From Bagarius yarrelli (taxonomy: Eukaryota; Chordata; Actinopteri; Siluriformes; Sisoridae): a DNA stretch of 64,000 nt. The translations under genes and the position numbers were made by a program. The DNA lies in contig VCAZ01000045.1 of the NCBI GenBank assembly GCA_005784505.1, forward strand, positions 3,242,374-3,306,373, read 5' to 3'. Below the pieces are notes generated by a model that had not been told where the DNA came from, ran no database searches, and was given only the letters and a program-made list of their open reading frames with translations. Position 1 is the stretch's first letter. Every line of letters starts with the position of its first letter. Positions 13,501 through 24,536 of this stretch are shown one piece after another.

Positions 13501-16500
13501 CAACCGAAGCGAGTTATGATGTAAATCTGGGCTGCAGATCATTAGAGTTGGGAATGATCACTAGTCCACACATCCCATAATATAGTCAGAACAGTACAGT
13601 TGGTTTTATTGTTAAAAAGGAATATAAATTTGCATACAGCTTTAACTTTGTTGGACAGGAAGTAGAAAACGTCAGCCATTATACAGCGCCCCCTGGAGCA
13701 GAGATTTAAGAGCCCAACAGTGGCAGCTTAGCCGTGGTAGGGGTTAAAAACCAGATCCTCCAATTTTTCTGTACAAAATTAGATTTTTAGGGGTTGAACG
13801 TGCTAATTTATTTATTTATTTATACACCAACCCACTTTCTAACTTCTCAAATGAATAAGTGAGGAGTATAAAATTAAGACATACAGATAAATAGATGTCT
13901 AACATTAAATCTCAGCCAAATACTGAACCTTTACCCTTTCTTCTGCTCCCTTTGGAGAGGTTAAAAAGTAAATAACCTGCTTGGGTAGAAACTCCACATG
14001 GTGATCAGTTGTCAGGTGACCCCTCTTTGACCAGCTGCTGGACGTCACTAAACTCGTGTGGGAATTGAGGTGTTTCACTTGTGTTTCATTTAAAGGCTTT
14101 TAACAGATAACCCCAGATGCAAAACTCAGCAGACCTGCCTGAAGCTGTGAGAGAGAGGAGCTCCATGAGCTCGGAGGCGCTTTTCTCGTTTTCTGTAGTA
14201 TTCTGTTAACTAGGAAATCTTGTAGATGATTTGTGTTTCCTAAAAGTACCGTATAGAACCTGGAACCTCTTTCTCCTGAACTCTAGCTGGTCTGTTGTGG
14301 GATCAGGTAAGACGGTATAGGGATGTGGAGATATGTGTAGGGTTTGTGCTGTTTAAGGAGGATTTTCAAAATTTTGCCATGCTAAGGTAGAAAACTTTAA
14401 TTTGGGAATGATGTTTTACAAAAAAAAATCAACCATCAAGGTGGTAAATCAGTTAAACTGCTGAAAGAAAGATTATGGGTTTAAATCCTAGCCCCTCCTG
14501 TTTGCAGCTGCTGGGCCCCTAAACAAAGCCCTTAACCCCCAACTGCTTAAATGGATAAAAATTAGATAAGTGTAGGTTGTGCTGGAAAAGGGTGTCCACC
14601 AAATACCAGAAATGTAGATGTACATACAACCATTAGATAACAGTATTGCTACATCCAAAATTGCATACTTGTATAGAATATAGCGTGCAAAAATTAGTAT
14701 GCAAGGCGGGTAGCATGTCTGAAATTTAGTACAGTGGTACCGTTATTTACGAGTGTCCCAACTAATGAGTTTTTCAAGATACGAGCCGTCTCTCGGACAA
14801 ATTTTTTGCTTTGAGTTGCGAGCTAAAATTCAGGTTACGAGCCAGCTTTCAGACACCCAACCGCTAGTTGGCGTAGTGAACACCACAATAAACGCTGTAA
14901 CATCCGCCCAGCATCCCGTGTCTCACTCGATAGCTAGTCAGACAAGCGCGTTAGCAAGTGGAGTCGTCTGATCTCCAAGGTAAACGCTGTACATTATACT
15001 TAATAAAACCGGTTTATTGCAGTACATCCTATTGTATTGTTTTTTACAATATTCGTTATTTATACGTTTATTTTTATTATTTAAAAACACGTAACAAAAA
15101 ATTTGTGGTTTTTTTGGGGGGGACGGGACCCGGAACGGATTAATGGCATTTTAATTCATTTCAATGGGAAAGTTGATTTAACATACGAGTATTTTGAGTT
15201 ACGAGCTCTGTCACAAAATTAATTAAACTCGTAAGTCGAGGCACTGCTGTATTAGTATGTGAAAAGTTTCGTATACTACAGGTGGAGGTGGTGTGTCACC
15301 ACCTGTATTCTGAAGTACACATACGATGGACACTTTGCAGCATTTTAAAGTAGCTTGAAATACTTCAGGAGAAAAAACATTGTTCCTTGTTGTTAAATCT
15401 TTCAAGTTAAACATTATTTAACCTTAAATTTGCACGGCCATGACGGGATATGTCATGTGACGGTATGACCATGGCGGATGTAGTACGTCTGAATTTTATT
15501 CATACCATAAAGAACATACTTTACAAACTGTCAAAGTATTTAATTGTCTAAATAAGTACGTATATAGTATGCGATTTCATGCAGAAGATAATGTCCTGGT
15601 TGAAAATTGTATAAGAGATTTGTTTTGTATATAGTATTCTAACCGTGTGTAGTGTGATGTATTGACTGGTGTGGATGGGTTTGAGTTTCTGTTGTTTGTT
15701 GCAACAGGAATCAGGCCTCAAGCTGAACCAGCCGGCTTCGTTTGCCGTGCGTCTGAACGGCGCTCAGGGCGTCATCGCCGCCAAGGTCCACAGTCCCTCC
15801 GGAGCGCTCGAGGACTGTGTGGTTTCTGAACTGGAACATGGTAAGACTCAAACATGGGACAGGGACTTTGACAGGTGCTGTTTTTTTGTGGGAATTGGTG
15901 GTTTAGTGCTCAAGATGTTTAAGTGCTGATGAAAACGATTGTGGGTTCAATTCCCAGCACCACCAAGCTACCACTGATGTGCTCCTGAGCAAAGAACCTG
16001 ATTCACAACTGCTCAGTTGGATGAAAAAAATACAGAATATAGAATTTGTCTGCCAGAAATGTGAATGTTTTAAAAAAATTAAACTTGACTGCATGAACTG
16101 ACAGCGTAATGAGTTGGTGTTTCTGTCGTGTAGCCAAACACCTGGTGGCCTTTTCCATTTCTCTTACTTCTCATATGTTTCCGCCAGTTAATTATTTTTG
16201 CTCTAACTGTTTTATTGGTCCCTCTCCAGATAAGTACGCCATCCGCTTCATCCCGCGAGAGAACGGCATCCACACCATCGATGTTAAGTTTAATGACACG
16301 CACATCCCGGGCAGCCCGTTCCAGGTGAGGGTCGGTGAGCCGGGGCAGGGTGGAGATGCCGGGCTGGTCAGTGCTTACGGTCCTGGACTGGAGAAAGGAA
16401 CCACAGGTAACAGTTCAGGAACATGTTTATTTTCTGGCAGTCTCTGGTTTTGCTTGGAGTTTAAATCTGTTTATCTTTCAAGCATGCCAACTTGTACTAA

Positions 16501-18854
16501 TGGCTGCCCAACATTACCTGCCCAGAACAGACTTGGTTCCAGCTGCTAATGAGAATACAAATAATAAAAATGACATGTTTTGGAGACACCTGGCTAGATA
16601 ATTCAGATCCAAATCAAGATCAAGTCTGCATGGGTTCGCTGTCATTACTCTTATTATTTCAAAAGCTTTGTTTTTATTGGCTAAGGACCGCCCAAATGGA
16701 GGTTGACTGACATGTAAACCAATCAGTTAAGGTCTATTTTGTTTAGGGTCATGTTAAGGGGCGTGTCTATAAGGGTTTGGGTTTTTCAAGAAAATCAAGG
16801 CTCAAAGTTATGGCGTTGTCCTAAAAAGACATCACTGGAATAAGTCTTTACAGAGTACGAATAAGTCTCTTCATGTATTTCCTATTATTAAACGCACTGT
16901 TTGTGGTATTTGTGCTTTTCCCAGGCAACCAATCAGAGTTTACCATCAACACCAGTAAAGCAGGACCGGGCTCCCTGGCAGTGACGGTTGAGGGACCTTC
17001 AAAAGTGAAGCTCGAGTGCCAGGAGTGTCCCGAGGGCTTTAAAGTACACTACACACCAATGGCTCCTGGAAATTACCTGATCAGCATCAAATACGGCGGC
17101 CCTAATCACATCACAGGAAGTCCCTTCAAGGCCAAAGTCACAGGTAAGATTAGATCGACTGGGAAGATCAGTTGGTATTGAAGGGTTTACCTCCACTTTC
17201 ATGAAGAACGTCACTTTGCCCAGTCCTCTCAGAGTAATTATTGTGAGTAAATGGGAGACGTTAGCGTGCACATGTCCGCATCTTTAAAAGAAGAAACAAG
17301 GAAGTGTGTTTGGTGATGTAATGGTCACAATTTGTAAAATTGTCCAAGAAGACGACAACATCACATTTCTCTCTCTCTCTCTCTCTCTCTTTTTCTCTTT
17401 CAGGTCAACGGCTTGTTAACGTGACCAACGCCAGCGAGACCTCCACACTACTGCTGGATCCCACGGTCCGGGCGGTCAGTGCCGGTTCCACCAACGCCAT
17501 GCCCAGAGCTGCATCTGATGCTAGCAAAGTGACCAGTCGAGGCCCGGGTCTCAGCAAGGCCTACGTGGGCCAGAAAGCCAGCTTCTCGGTGGACTGCAGC
17601 AAAGCGGGTAAATACTGCGATACTGATAGTACTGTTACTACTTAATAAGACAGATGTCTTGGGGCCCTGAAGTGCGTGGGCCCTTAGAATTTTCTTCACT
17701 TTACCTCCATGTTTATTTTTATGCTTGCGTATTTCTAAAGATTCGCTGGTAAAGCATCCAAAGGGCAGATTTACACCTGGTCACTTTATGCACTTTATGG
17801 CAGTGATTATTGTGTGCAACATTTTCACTAAACCTAAAAACTTCCACATAAGATACGTAGCTGAGAGGTCTGACTCAATACAGTAATGTTTAAACAGACG
17901 GATGTGTTTCGTCTGAAGTGCGTCCCAGTCCACCTGTCTAAGTGGTTAAAGAGATCGGATTTAAATCAGTCTTGAATGTTTTTCTGAGAGAATTCACACT
18001 TGGGCTTTTTTATGATCGGATGGATGTTTAATCAGAAAAAACGCATGAAGTGACCGTGTAAACAGACTCTAAGAGATACTGGATAACTTAAAAAGTGTGT
18101 ATATGTCTGATCCTTTGTGAAGTCAGAATATTTTCAATCTTGCATTGATTTTTAGTTGTTATTTCTATCTTTCTGGCAGAGAGGTTATAAAAAACATTCC
18201 CATCATGTTTGATTCCCACTGTTGGGCCCCTCAGCAACTCCCCTAACCCCTTAGTTGCTTAGTTGTATAATATAAAAGAGATAAATGTAAGTCGTAACAC
18301 TCACTGTGGCGTGTTTTGAATCAGTTTGAATCAGTTTGAAACAGTCAGTTTGAAATCAGATTTGAATCAGAATCAGTTTTGAGAATCAGTTTGAATCAGA
18401 ATCAGTTTTGAGAATCAGTTTGAATCAGAATCAGTTTTGAGAATCAGTTTGAATCAGAATCAGGAGGTTATAAAAACCATCCCCATGATGTTTATCTAGA
18501 AAAAATTCCGATATTGGAATCTGATGCATCTTGTAACAGGGCAGAACAGAACAGAAAAAAACTCCTTATAGCTCATTATAAAGGTTGCGCTGATTCCTGG
18601 CTGTTCTGATGACTACATTTTAAAGTAGCCTGTCGTTAAATGTGTGTGTTTTTCTGTGTGTTTTAGGTAAAAACATGCTGCTAGTAGGAGTTCTCGGTCC
18701 TCAGACCCCCTGTGAGGAAATCATGGTGAAGCACATGGGCAGCATGCAGTACAACGTCAGCTACGTTCTAAAGGAGCGCGGAAACTATGTCCTGGCGGTA
18801 AAGTGGGGTGAGGATCACATCCCCGGCTCACCGTTCCAAATCACGGTGCCTTAA
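867..18854 (+). CDS. flnb: Filamin B, C-terminal part (hinge 1 to Ig repeat 24)
   Basis: Actin-crosslinking scaffold; this half carries the Ig-like repeats that bind integrins and signalling partners, and repeat 24 dimerises. Coding exons: 867-953, 2309-2411, 3013-3153, 4007-4135, 4668-4841, 4951-5109, 5899-6102, 6774-6926, 7906-8028, 12234-12500, 13058-13195, 13282-13397, 15708-15840, 16230-16406, 16925-17143, 17404-17607, 18667-18854 (stop TAA). All have AG/GT borders and reading phase closes at every junction, giving 904 codons. Typical filamin signatures recur ('AGGLSIAVEGPS', 'GSPFKAKVTG', 'YGPGLE'). The end 'YVLAVKWGEDHIPGSPF' and the hinge 2 to repeat 24 region match FLNB better than FLNC or FLNA. 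The gene continues upstream: actin-binding domain and repeats 1-15 are outside the window. DNASE1L3 and ABHD6 downstream fit the FLNB locus. Introns are loaded with SINEs and Tc1 debris. Confidence 0.95.
1121..1790 (+). repeat. Long CT/TATC pyrimidine tract
   Basis: About 670 bases of near-pure pyrimidine on the + strand, with (CT)n, (CTTT)n and (TATC)n blocks, in the intron after the hinge-1 exon. It produces several long spurious frames rich in Ser, Leu and Tyr. Blocks of roughly 120-180 bases recur within it, so it looks internally duplicated. Confidence 0.9.
2570..2905. mobile_element. Degenerate DNA-transposon-like remnant
   Basis: Contains phrases that recur at 12540-12995, 29040-29250 and in the tandem array ('gagatcagactctaatg', 'gacattgtcaacatttt', 'tccacaaacttttggtcatg'). 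The last phrase is typical of the ends of fish Tc1-like elements. No coding capacity remains. The exact family is not certain. Confidence 0.5.
3160..4000. other. flnb intron, no feature recognised
   Basis: Intron between the exons ending 3153 and starting 4007. A GT-rich, T-rich stretch at about 3974-3995 precedes the acceptor. I see no gene or clear repeat family here. Confidence 0.5.
4185..4650. mobile_element. Composite tRNA-derived SINE cluster
   Basis: Starts with a + strand head ('ggtggctcgatggttaagg') and continues into a reverse-strand SINE block ('ggttaagggtcttgctcaag', then 'ccttaaccatttgagccacc' at its end). It closes with a SINE tail 'gcaagttgctctgcac' up to the exon at 4668. At least two insertions are merged. 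Confidence 0.7.
8380..9195 (+). mobile_element. Tc1-like transposase remnant split by a SINE
   Basis: In the long flnb intron between exons 7906-8028 and 12234-12500. Around 8570-8600 the DNA still reads like the 'FQHDNDPK' block of Tc1 transposases. At 8733-8835 the 'CKEEWDKIPP...CANL' and 'TSVIANKGF' C-terminal blocks are visible across several frame breaks. Sequence typical of the 3' end of the element resumes at about 9045 and ends in 'caaatattttttttccccc' near 9185. A SINE at 8835-9010 interrupts it. It is clearly dead. Confidence 0.75.
8835..9010 (-). mobile_element. tRNA-derived SINE nested in Tc1 remnant
   Basis: Reverse orientation: tail 'caggcagacgctcttaccca', body 'gagggccttgctcag', then the B-box complement 'gggaatcgaacc' and A-box region 'ccttaaccactgac'. 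It sits inside the Tc1-like element, so it is younger. Confidence 0.8.
9808..9970 (-). mobile_element. tRNA-derived SINE
   Basis: Reverse-oriented copy: 'gcatttggcaggcgtcctta' tail complement at the left, 'tgtaaccactgggctac' head complement at the right. Diverged in the middle. Confidence 0.75.
9971..10790. other. flnb intron, AT-rich, no feature recognised
   Basis: AT-rich intron sequence with short local repeats ('acattttaac' several times near 10495-10550). No exon with acceptor, open frame and donor seen. Confidence 0.5.
10815..11390. mobile_element. Two SINE copies, one reverse partial and one forward
   Basis: Reverse partial copy at about 10830-10960 ('gagggttaagggccttgctc'). Forward copy at 11203-11375 with A-box-like 'tagctcagtggttaaag', B-box-like 'gggttccattcccagc', body 'agcaaggcccttaaccc' and a tail near 11345-11375. 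Confidence 0.7.
11742..11933 (+). CDS. flnb: Candidate in-frame flnb cassette exon (FLNC-like insertion)
   Basis: Seen: a strong acceptor (pyrimidine tract ending 'tatgtctcttcag'), 192 bases open in the frame set by the exon ending 8028, and donor 'gtgcgt' after 11933. Length is divisible by three and phase is 1 at both ends, so the exon can be included or skipped. It encodes about 64 residues beginning V-T-W-F and containing A-R-E-F-L-S-R...R-S. Known: FLNC has an insertion of about 82 residues at exactly this point of Ig repeat 20, beginning with a W-F pair and an A-x-E-x-L-x-R...R-S pattern. Inference: homologous insertion exon. A nine-G run at about 11819-11827 could be error-prone. It could instead be a chance open stretch. 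Confidence 0.5.
12540..12995. mobile_element. Degenerate DNA-transposon-like remnant
   Basis: Starts 'ggccagaagtattgg' and ends 'tccacaaacttctgc', phrases typical of the ends of a fish Tc1-like family. The interior shares 'gagatcagacagtaatgttg' and 'gggacattgtcatg' with the copies at 2570 and 29040. No open frame. Confidence 0.5.
13500..14430. other. flnb intron, no gene recognised
   Basis: Part of the 2.3-kb intron between exons 13282-13397 and 15708-15840. Short fragments resemble SINE pieces ('tacagcgccccctggagcag' near 13682). Otherwise unremarkable. Confidence 0.5.
14436..14625 (+). mobile_element. tRNA-derived SINE, diverged
   Basis: Forward copy with 'ctgctgggcccctaaacaaa' and 'gcccttaacccccaactgct', then a tail 'gataagtgtaggttgtgctg'. 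Head is degenerate. Confidence 0.75.
14730..15255. mobile_element. MITE with terminal inverted repeats
   Basis: Left end 'cagtggtaccgttatttacg' and right end 'cgtaagtcgaggcactgctg' form imperfect terminal inverted repeats. The interior repeats 'acgagc' words ('gttacgagcc', 'gttacgagct'). About 0.5 kb with no transposase frame: a non-autonomous DNA transposon of a widespread fish type. I cannot name the family securely. Confidence 0.7.
15893..16075 (+). mobile_element. tRNA-derived SINE
   Basis: Forward copy just after the donor at 15841: 'ttggtggtttagtgctcaag' head, B-box-like 'gggttcaattcccagc' near 15943, body 'tgctcctgagcaaag', tail 'gtctgccagaaatgtgaatg'. Confidence 0.75.
18200..18465 (+). 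repeat. SINE tail plus short tandem repeat
   Basis: SINE body at 18220-18300 ('gttgggcccctcagcaac'). It is followed at about 18317-18463 by tandem copies of a unit of about 28 bases built on 'gaatcagttttgag' and 'gaatcagtttgaatca'. A related pair occurs at 20590-20860, so SINE plus tandem repeat may be one composite element. Confidence 0.7.
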
Positions 18855-19690
18855 TCTGACACACACACATTATAAGAGCTACGGAAACTGGCTTTATAAA
18901 TTCCGCCCTGATTGATGACAAACCTGCACTTGAGTTCCTATTTTGTACATGTGATGTTTTTTTTAAACCACTGCTGAGTTTCTCAACATCTTCCAGGGGC
19001 AGAACAGCAGCTTTGCGTTGGAATCCGGTGTCAGTTTGAGTGTTTGTCTACATTCCTTTAAAAATATCCTCTGTTACTACTGATGCTGTTTTGTCTGTTT
19101 CGACTCGTGTTGTATTATCCATTATTTTGATTTCTCCTTCCTGCTGCGTCACCTGGACTACTGCGATTGTTTACATGATCACGAAAATCCAACGAGTTAT
19201 CGATCCGACCACTTTAACACACTTCTATCTGTAGACTGTAGATACATTTATCATAATATCCCAACCGGGTTCAGTTTAATCCGGTATCCGGGTGAGATGC
19301 GACTAACTCGATGATTAGAAAGCACAATAACAATACATGTAGTCCAATTCTCTCTCTTTTCCTTTTATTTTTTAAAGAAAGTGTTAATTGAACTCTCTCT
19401 CTCCCGAAACACACACTATTCCCACAGTGTTTGACTTTCCTATAAGGATTTGGACAGACTGCATCTCTTAGCAGTGACAGACTCAAGGTTTTTTTTCCAT
19501 CCGTACTGGAATTTGTCCGATCCGACTAGTTTTGATAACGTGATGAAATCTTTTTTTTTTTCTTCTTAATGTTTTAAAAAGCAGAACCGGCTGTGCTGAT
19601 GTTGATCTCATAGTCCCGAGTGCCTTTAATGTGAAATGATGTACATTTGGAGTTTAAAAACAAACTGGAATAAAGATTGAAGAATTAAAA
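18855..19690 (+). other. flnb: flnb 3' UTR with poly(A) signal
   Basis: Follows the TAA at 18852-18854. The first good AATAAA lies at 19669-19674, which predicts a 3' UTR of about 0.83 kb. No coding frame is supported inside it. Confidence 0.7.
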
Positions 19691-22148
19691 GCTCGTCTCA
19701 GGTGATGATTAAATTGTGGAAAATTCTAACTGCAGCCTGATAAAAGCCTGGACAGTGTTTGTCCCTCCTTTGCTGTCCAAGCCCACAATTACTACATTAC
19801 TTACATCATGTGTCATTCGCCGGTGAGAATTTTATAATAGAACCCGATTACAAGCTGTAGTGGAGTTATTTTGTAAAGCTACACAAACTACATAAGCCAT
19901 GAGTTACTATCAAAACACACCATATTCCAAAAGAAATACTGTAACCATGACATCATCATTCAGACCCTTTGACTCCTGTAGTCGCCTCCAGAGTGGAAAC
20001 GCAACACAGATCCAGACTTTTTTCCGCAGTGTGTGAATGAGCTGATGACCTATCCTGTGTGTGTGTGTGTGTGTACAGCTACACAAATATATATGTTAAC
20101 AGGCAGGAAGGAAAGCCTGGCATAATGTTTGGACCAACTATTGTTTTTGTTCCGCCTTCCACAGAAGGTACAAATACATTTAAACTGATTAATTTAATGA
20201 TTGTCTATCCGGATGACAATCATCTATTATAATATTACAATAAATAGCAAAGTGGTGGCTTATGGTTAAGGTGAAGGTTGTGGGTTCGATTCCCAGCTCA
20301 TCCAAGTTACCACTACTGGGCCCCTGAGCAAGCTTAACCCCTAATTGCTCAGTTGCATAAAATAGATAAATATAAGTCGCTCTGGATAAGGGCGTCTACC
20401 GAATGCTGTAAATGTATAATATTTTCCCAGCCGATTCCTCCTGTGATGACTGTAGACTCCACACAGCTGCATGTATCAGACCACCGCCTTCTGCCAGGGG
20501 AAAAAGATATTTTATGTGCTTATATAAATTTTACCTTGTTAATCAGTTTAGTTGTCAGAAACCCCAGACTGCAGATATGCAGGGAAGCATGTTGGGGAGT
20601 TGTGGAAGATCGAGGTTTGATTCCCACTGTTGGGCCCTTGAGCAAGGCCCCTAACCCCCAATTGCTTAGTTGTATAATCTAAAAAAGCTAAATGTAAGTC
20701 GTAACACTCACTGTGGTGTACAAAGTGGATCGCTATTATATGTAAAGTGCTTTTTGGCTTTAATCCGAATCAGTTTGGATCCGAATCAGTTTTGATTAGA
20801 ATCAGTTTGAATCAGAATCAGTTTTGATTAGAATCAGTTTGAATCAGAATCAGTTTTGACAATAAAATATATGTAGACTGGCGTTGTTTGGGAAACGCCA
20901 CTGCCATCATGTGGACTAATGTAAGTATTACATTTCCACAAAAAAAAATAACAGGACTGACTTTCTTCGGCAGCACAAGATTCATTTCAACCATTAACAC
21001 CCCCCCCCACACACACACACCAGAAAAAAAACCCTACCGCTCAGTTAAAAAAATGTAAATAAATACATATCAAATTAATAAAATAAAACTTATCATATAT
21101 AATTTATTTTAAATAATTACCTGCAATTCATTTATTCGTATGTTCGGGGTGCCTAAACTTATGACGTAAGCATGTGATTTGATGGTGAGCTCTAACTGGC
21201 TTGTTTCAAATTACTTCTTTTTAGCTTCTAGCCATTGGATTGTGTCTCCATTCCTGCTCAGCTGTTGGTTTCTCCTTCAGCTGCCTCTAGTGGGACAACA
21301 TTAGTATTACAGCCTTCATCTCTAAATCCGATTGATATAAATGAGTGAATCATTGGAATGACTTAATTACTGCTAATAAACCTTCATTAAACTCGGATTC
21401 ACTCATTCATAGAACATTTATTGCATTTTTCAACAACTGACTGTCAGTAACATTTTCAATATTTCAGCTAAAAGGAATAATACAATCGTATATTTATAGA
21501 CCTGCATTAATAACAGTTTAATCCAGTTTATTAATTATATATTATTAGTTTATTATATATTATACTATTAATACAATGTGTTTAAGAATGACTGATTAGC
21601 TATTAGAATAAAATAGTGTTAAATAGTGAAATAGTCTTTTCTTTATTCTGTGATTAAAATTATCATTTTTTTACAATAAATAAATTAATCACTGTTTAAA
21701 AGCAAAGACTTTTGCTGACCGACACACTGTTTCTAAGCAACCATTAAACAAACACCGGAATTCTGTTAGCTTATAATTAACAGACGTCAACATTAGGGGG
21801 GGCCTCAAGGGGGAAATAAAACATCATTCTGGGGTATTAGGATTATTATTTATGCTCTGTTTTTAAACCCGGACTGAACATAAATCGACAGTAATTATTA
21901 GAAAAGGTCACTGCCTTCATTCAGGCTTCTGCGAGAGCCCAGAACTTTAAAGAACTCTTTGTTTGGCTTTGTTTTTTGTTTTTTATTTTCCTGTCAGCAT
22001 TTTTTTCTGTCACTCTTTCATGCCTGCTTGCGTTACCCTCTCCTGCTGAGGATCAGACGTCTGATTGGGCCACAGGTAAAACACGGAGGACAATCAGCTC
22101 TTGGGTTTCCTCTAAAGCAGAGTAAAAGATATTAACTTCAGCCTGAGA
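19691..22148. other. flnb-spmip1 intergenic region with SINEs
   Basis: Holds a forward SINE at 20252-20415 (B-box-like 'gggttcgattcccagc') and a second composite forward element at about 20590-20870. A GT repeat lies at 20058-20077. From 20900 to 22100 the sequence is AT-rich with no gene seen. An RFX X-box-like site lies at 21729-21741. Confidence 0.65.
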
Positions 22149-22812
22149 ATGAAGTCTGTATTAACAACTCAGAATCAAAACAGTTACCGGGAGCAGATCA
22201 TGAAGGAGGCGTCTGCTCGGTATAACTGGAGGATGAAATATGGAAAGGATTTTCCTGTCAGGGTGGCGTCACACAAATCCAAGCCGACATATGCTGTAGG
22301 TAATGCTCCAGAAAAAAAGGAGGAAGAGGAGGAGGAGAAGAAGAAGGAGGAAGAAAAGAAGGTGGAGGAGGTGAAGAAGAAGGAGGAAGAGAAGAAGGTA
22401 AAGGAGGAAGCCCCAGTACCACAGCATGCTCTTCAGGATGTTCCTCTGATGCGACCGGTCAGTCCTCAATCCAGACAGACGCTTTATAACGGTTTATCCA
22501 AAGAGGGCAAAGGACGCAGCCAGTACCTGAAAACACGCATCCAGAAGATGCCTGAGGAAAGATTCGAGTACCCGTTACTGTCCTCTTGGGTTTACGGATG
22601 GAGATTAGGTAAATTTAAAGCTTTGGGTTTTCCTTATTTGTAGCATCATTGATTGAATTCTCCAGTTTAAAAAATGTTCAACTGTGTTTACAGCTGAATA
22701 TGGACACGAATACAAATCGCCAGTTAATGGAAGATCAGCCATCATCAGGAGCACTTTCTATGCCAGAAACGGCATTTTTAATGTTCCATCTGCAACCGAT
22801 CAACTGGGGTGA
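22149..22812 (+). CDS. spmip1: Sperm microtubule inner protein 1 (ATP6V1FNB-like)
   Basis: Two coding exons, 22149-22608 and 22694-22812 (TGA), 192 residues; donor 'gtaaat', acceptor 'gtgtttacag', phase closes. The N-terminus reads TTQNQNSYREQ...W-x-x-KYG. The middle (about residues 55-95) is a low-complexity Lys/Glu stretch. The second half has 'LYNGLSKEGKGRSQYLKTR', 'PEERFEYPL', 'YGWRLG' and 'FYARNGIF', matching in order the blocks I recall from human ATP6V1FNB/SPMIP1. Family role: structural protein in the lumen of sperm doublet microtubules; no enzyme motif. A poly(A) signal is at 22878-22883. In human the gene lies beside FLNC and ATP6V1F; here it lies beside flnb. The Lys/Glu stretch varies freely in such proteins, so its length means little. 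Confidence 0.8.
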
Positions 22813-22989
22813 CCAACCAAATACAAAAAAACGACTTTGTAAGAATTCCTGCCACACCAACAATTAAAAACTATTTAAATAAAACAAATACTTTATTTCT
22901 TCTTAGTGTCAATCATTTGTTAGAAATGTAGCTGGATCACATGATCAAGATTGACTCGGATATTCTACAGGGTGTCCCGTAAGTAATTT

Positions 22990-23560
22990 TTTTTTTTTAG
23001 AAAAAGTATTTTTATGTATTTTTATTTATAGGACACACATCGAAATGTGTATTTATAACAAATGTCCATGTTTCCTATGTTATAGGACATCCTGTAGAAT
23101 ATTTTTTTAAACAATTATATAATTAAATGCTGGTTAATTAAAGCAAGAACTATTGAAAAAAAGCCTTTAAAAACCAAATCCTGGTTTCTTGGCAACCACC
23201 AAACAAACAGCTGAAATGTGTTCGCTAATAATTAACCGGTATTAAAACTTTACTTCAATATTTCTAACCATAAATTTAGCAGGATTACCATGTGACGTGT
23301 GTTTGTGTGATACACACAGTTCATTTGAGTGATAGTGTATATATATTTATACGGTATATTATTAACCAAAAGATGCATCTGTTCATTTCTTAATATAGAA
23401 TATAGAATAAGTAAAATGATAAAATATATATTGGCTTAGACTGATAAAAAAAAAAATCAGTCTGTTTGTAAAATTGTCGAGCTTGTTGAGTTCTTAAAGA
23501 GGTAAACGAGTAAAACACAACCAGTACACTATTCGTATCGCTTTCATAATAAAAAATGTT
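22990..23560. other. Intergenic, AT-rich, no gene recognised
   Basis: AT-rich spacer after spmip1. A second X-box-like motif lies at 23184-23196, within a stretch that resembles the one upstream of the gene. Nothing else supported. Confidence 0.5.
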
Positions 23561-23566
23561 ACAGAA

Positions 23567-24445
23567 CGTTTACATTTGCAGCATTTGGTAAACGTCCCCT
23601 ATCCAAAGCGACTCACGTTTATCTCTTTTATACAAATGAGCAGTTAGGGGTTAAGGACGTTGTTCTGGAGCCCAACGGTGGCAGTTTTGTGGTGCTGGGA
23701 ATCAAACCCTAATCATCCAATTAGCAGTCCAACAACTCAACCACTGCGTTACCACTACCCTCCCCTCCAGAATAATAAATCTATTTATTCCTGAATAGTG
23801 ACCTTTCTGTGTGGAGTTTGTATGTTCTCCCCGTGCTTGCGAGTGTTTACTCCGGGTTCTCCAGTTTTCTCCAACAGTCCAAAAATATGTATGTTAGGTC
23901 GATTAGTGATACTAAATTGCCCATAGGAGTGAGTGTGAGTGAGTGTGGCCCTGTGATGGGCTGGTGACCTGTCCAGGGTGTCCCCCTCCTGCCTTTTGCC
24001 CTTTTAGAGACGGCTGGGATAGACTCCAGCAGATCCCTGTGACCCCGAATTAGGGAATAAGCAGGTATAGCAGATAATTGAATAAATGAATAGTGACCAT
24101 CTTGAATATTATCTTTAAGTTGTGCTTCTCAGTCCAAATCTAGTTGGCATTAAGGTTAATTATTATAAATCTAAAATGTTTTAATTTTTTATTAGATATT
24201 AAGAGTAAATACATTTATAAGTTATTTGTAGTTTCCTCATTACAGACAGTCCACTTGGGATTTACAGCATTTGGTAGACACCCTCATCCAGAGCGATTTA
24301 CATTCACCTCTTATATACAACTGAACATTTAGGGGTTAATGGTCTTGCTCAGGGGCCCAGAGGTGGTAACTTGGTGGTACTGGGACTCAAACACAGATTT
24401 CCCAATTAGCAGTTTAACACCTTAACCACAGTGCTACCACATTTC
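23567..24445. mobile_element. Three SINEs of two families
   Basis: A reverse tRNA-derived SINE at 23567-23765 (tail 'gcatttggtaaacgtcccct', head complement 'ctcaaccactgcgttacc'). A different family at 23803-24090 has 'gtgtggagtttgtatgttct', 'gatgggctggtgacctgtcc' and 'gctgggatagactccagcag', also found at 33218-33560 and reversed at 36085-36210. A second reverse SINE of the first family spans 24258-24440. Confidence 0.75.
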
Positions 24446-24536
24446 CACTTCAACTGCACTTAGGAATATAAAAGGAAGAACTTTGAATAGATTTTATTGG
24501 ATTATATGAAATACAGTGCAGGCCAGGGATAAAACA

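Noticed and set aside
22269..22469. Leu-rich frame on the - strand
   Set aside because: It is the antisense of the Lys/Glu stretch of spmip1.
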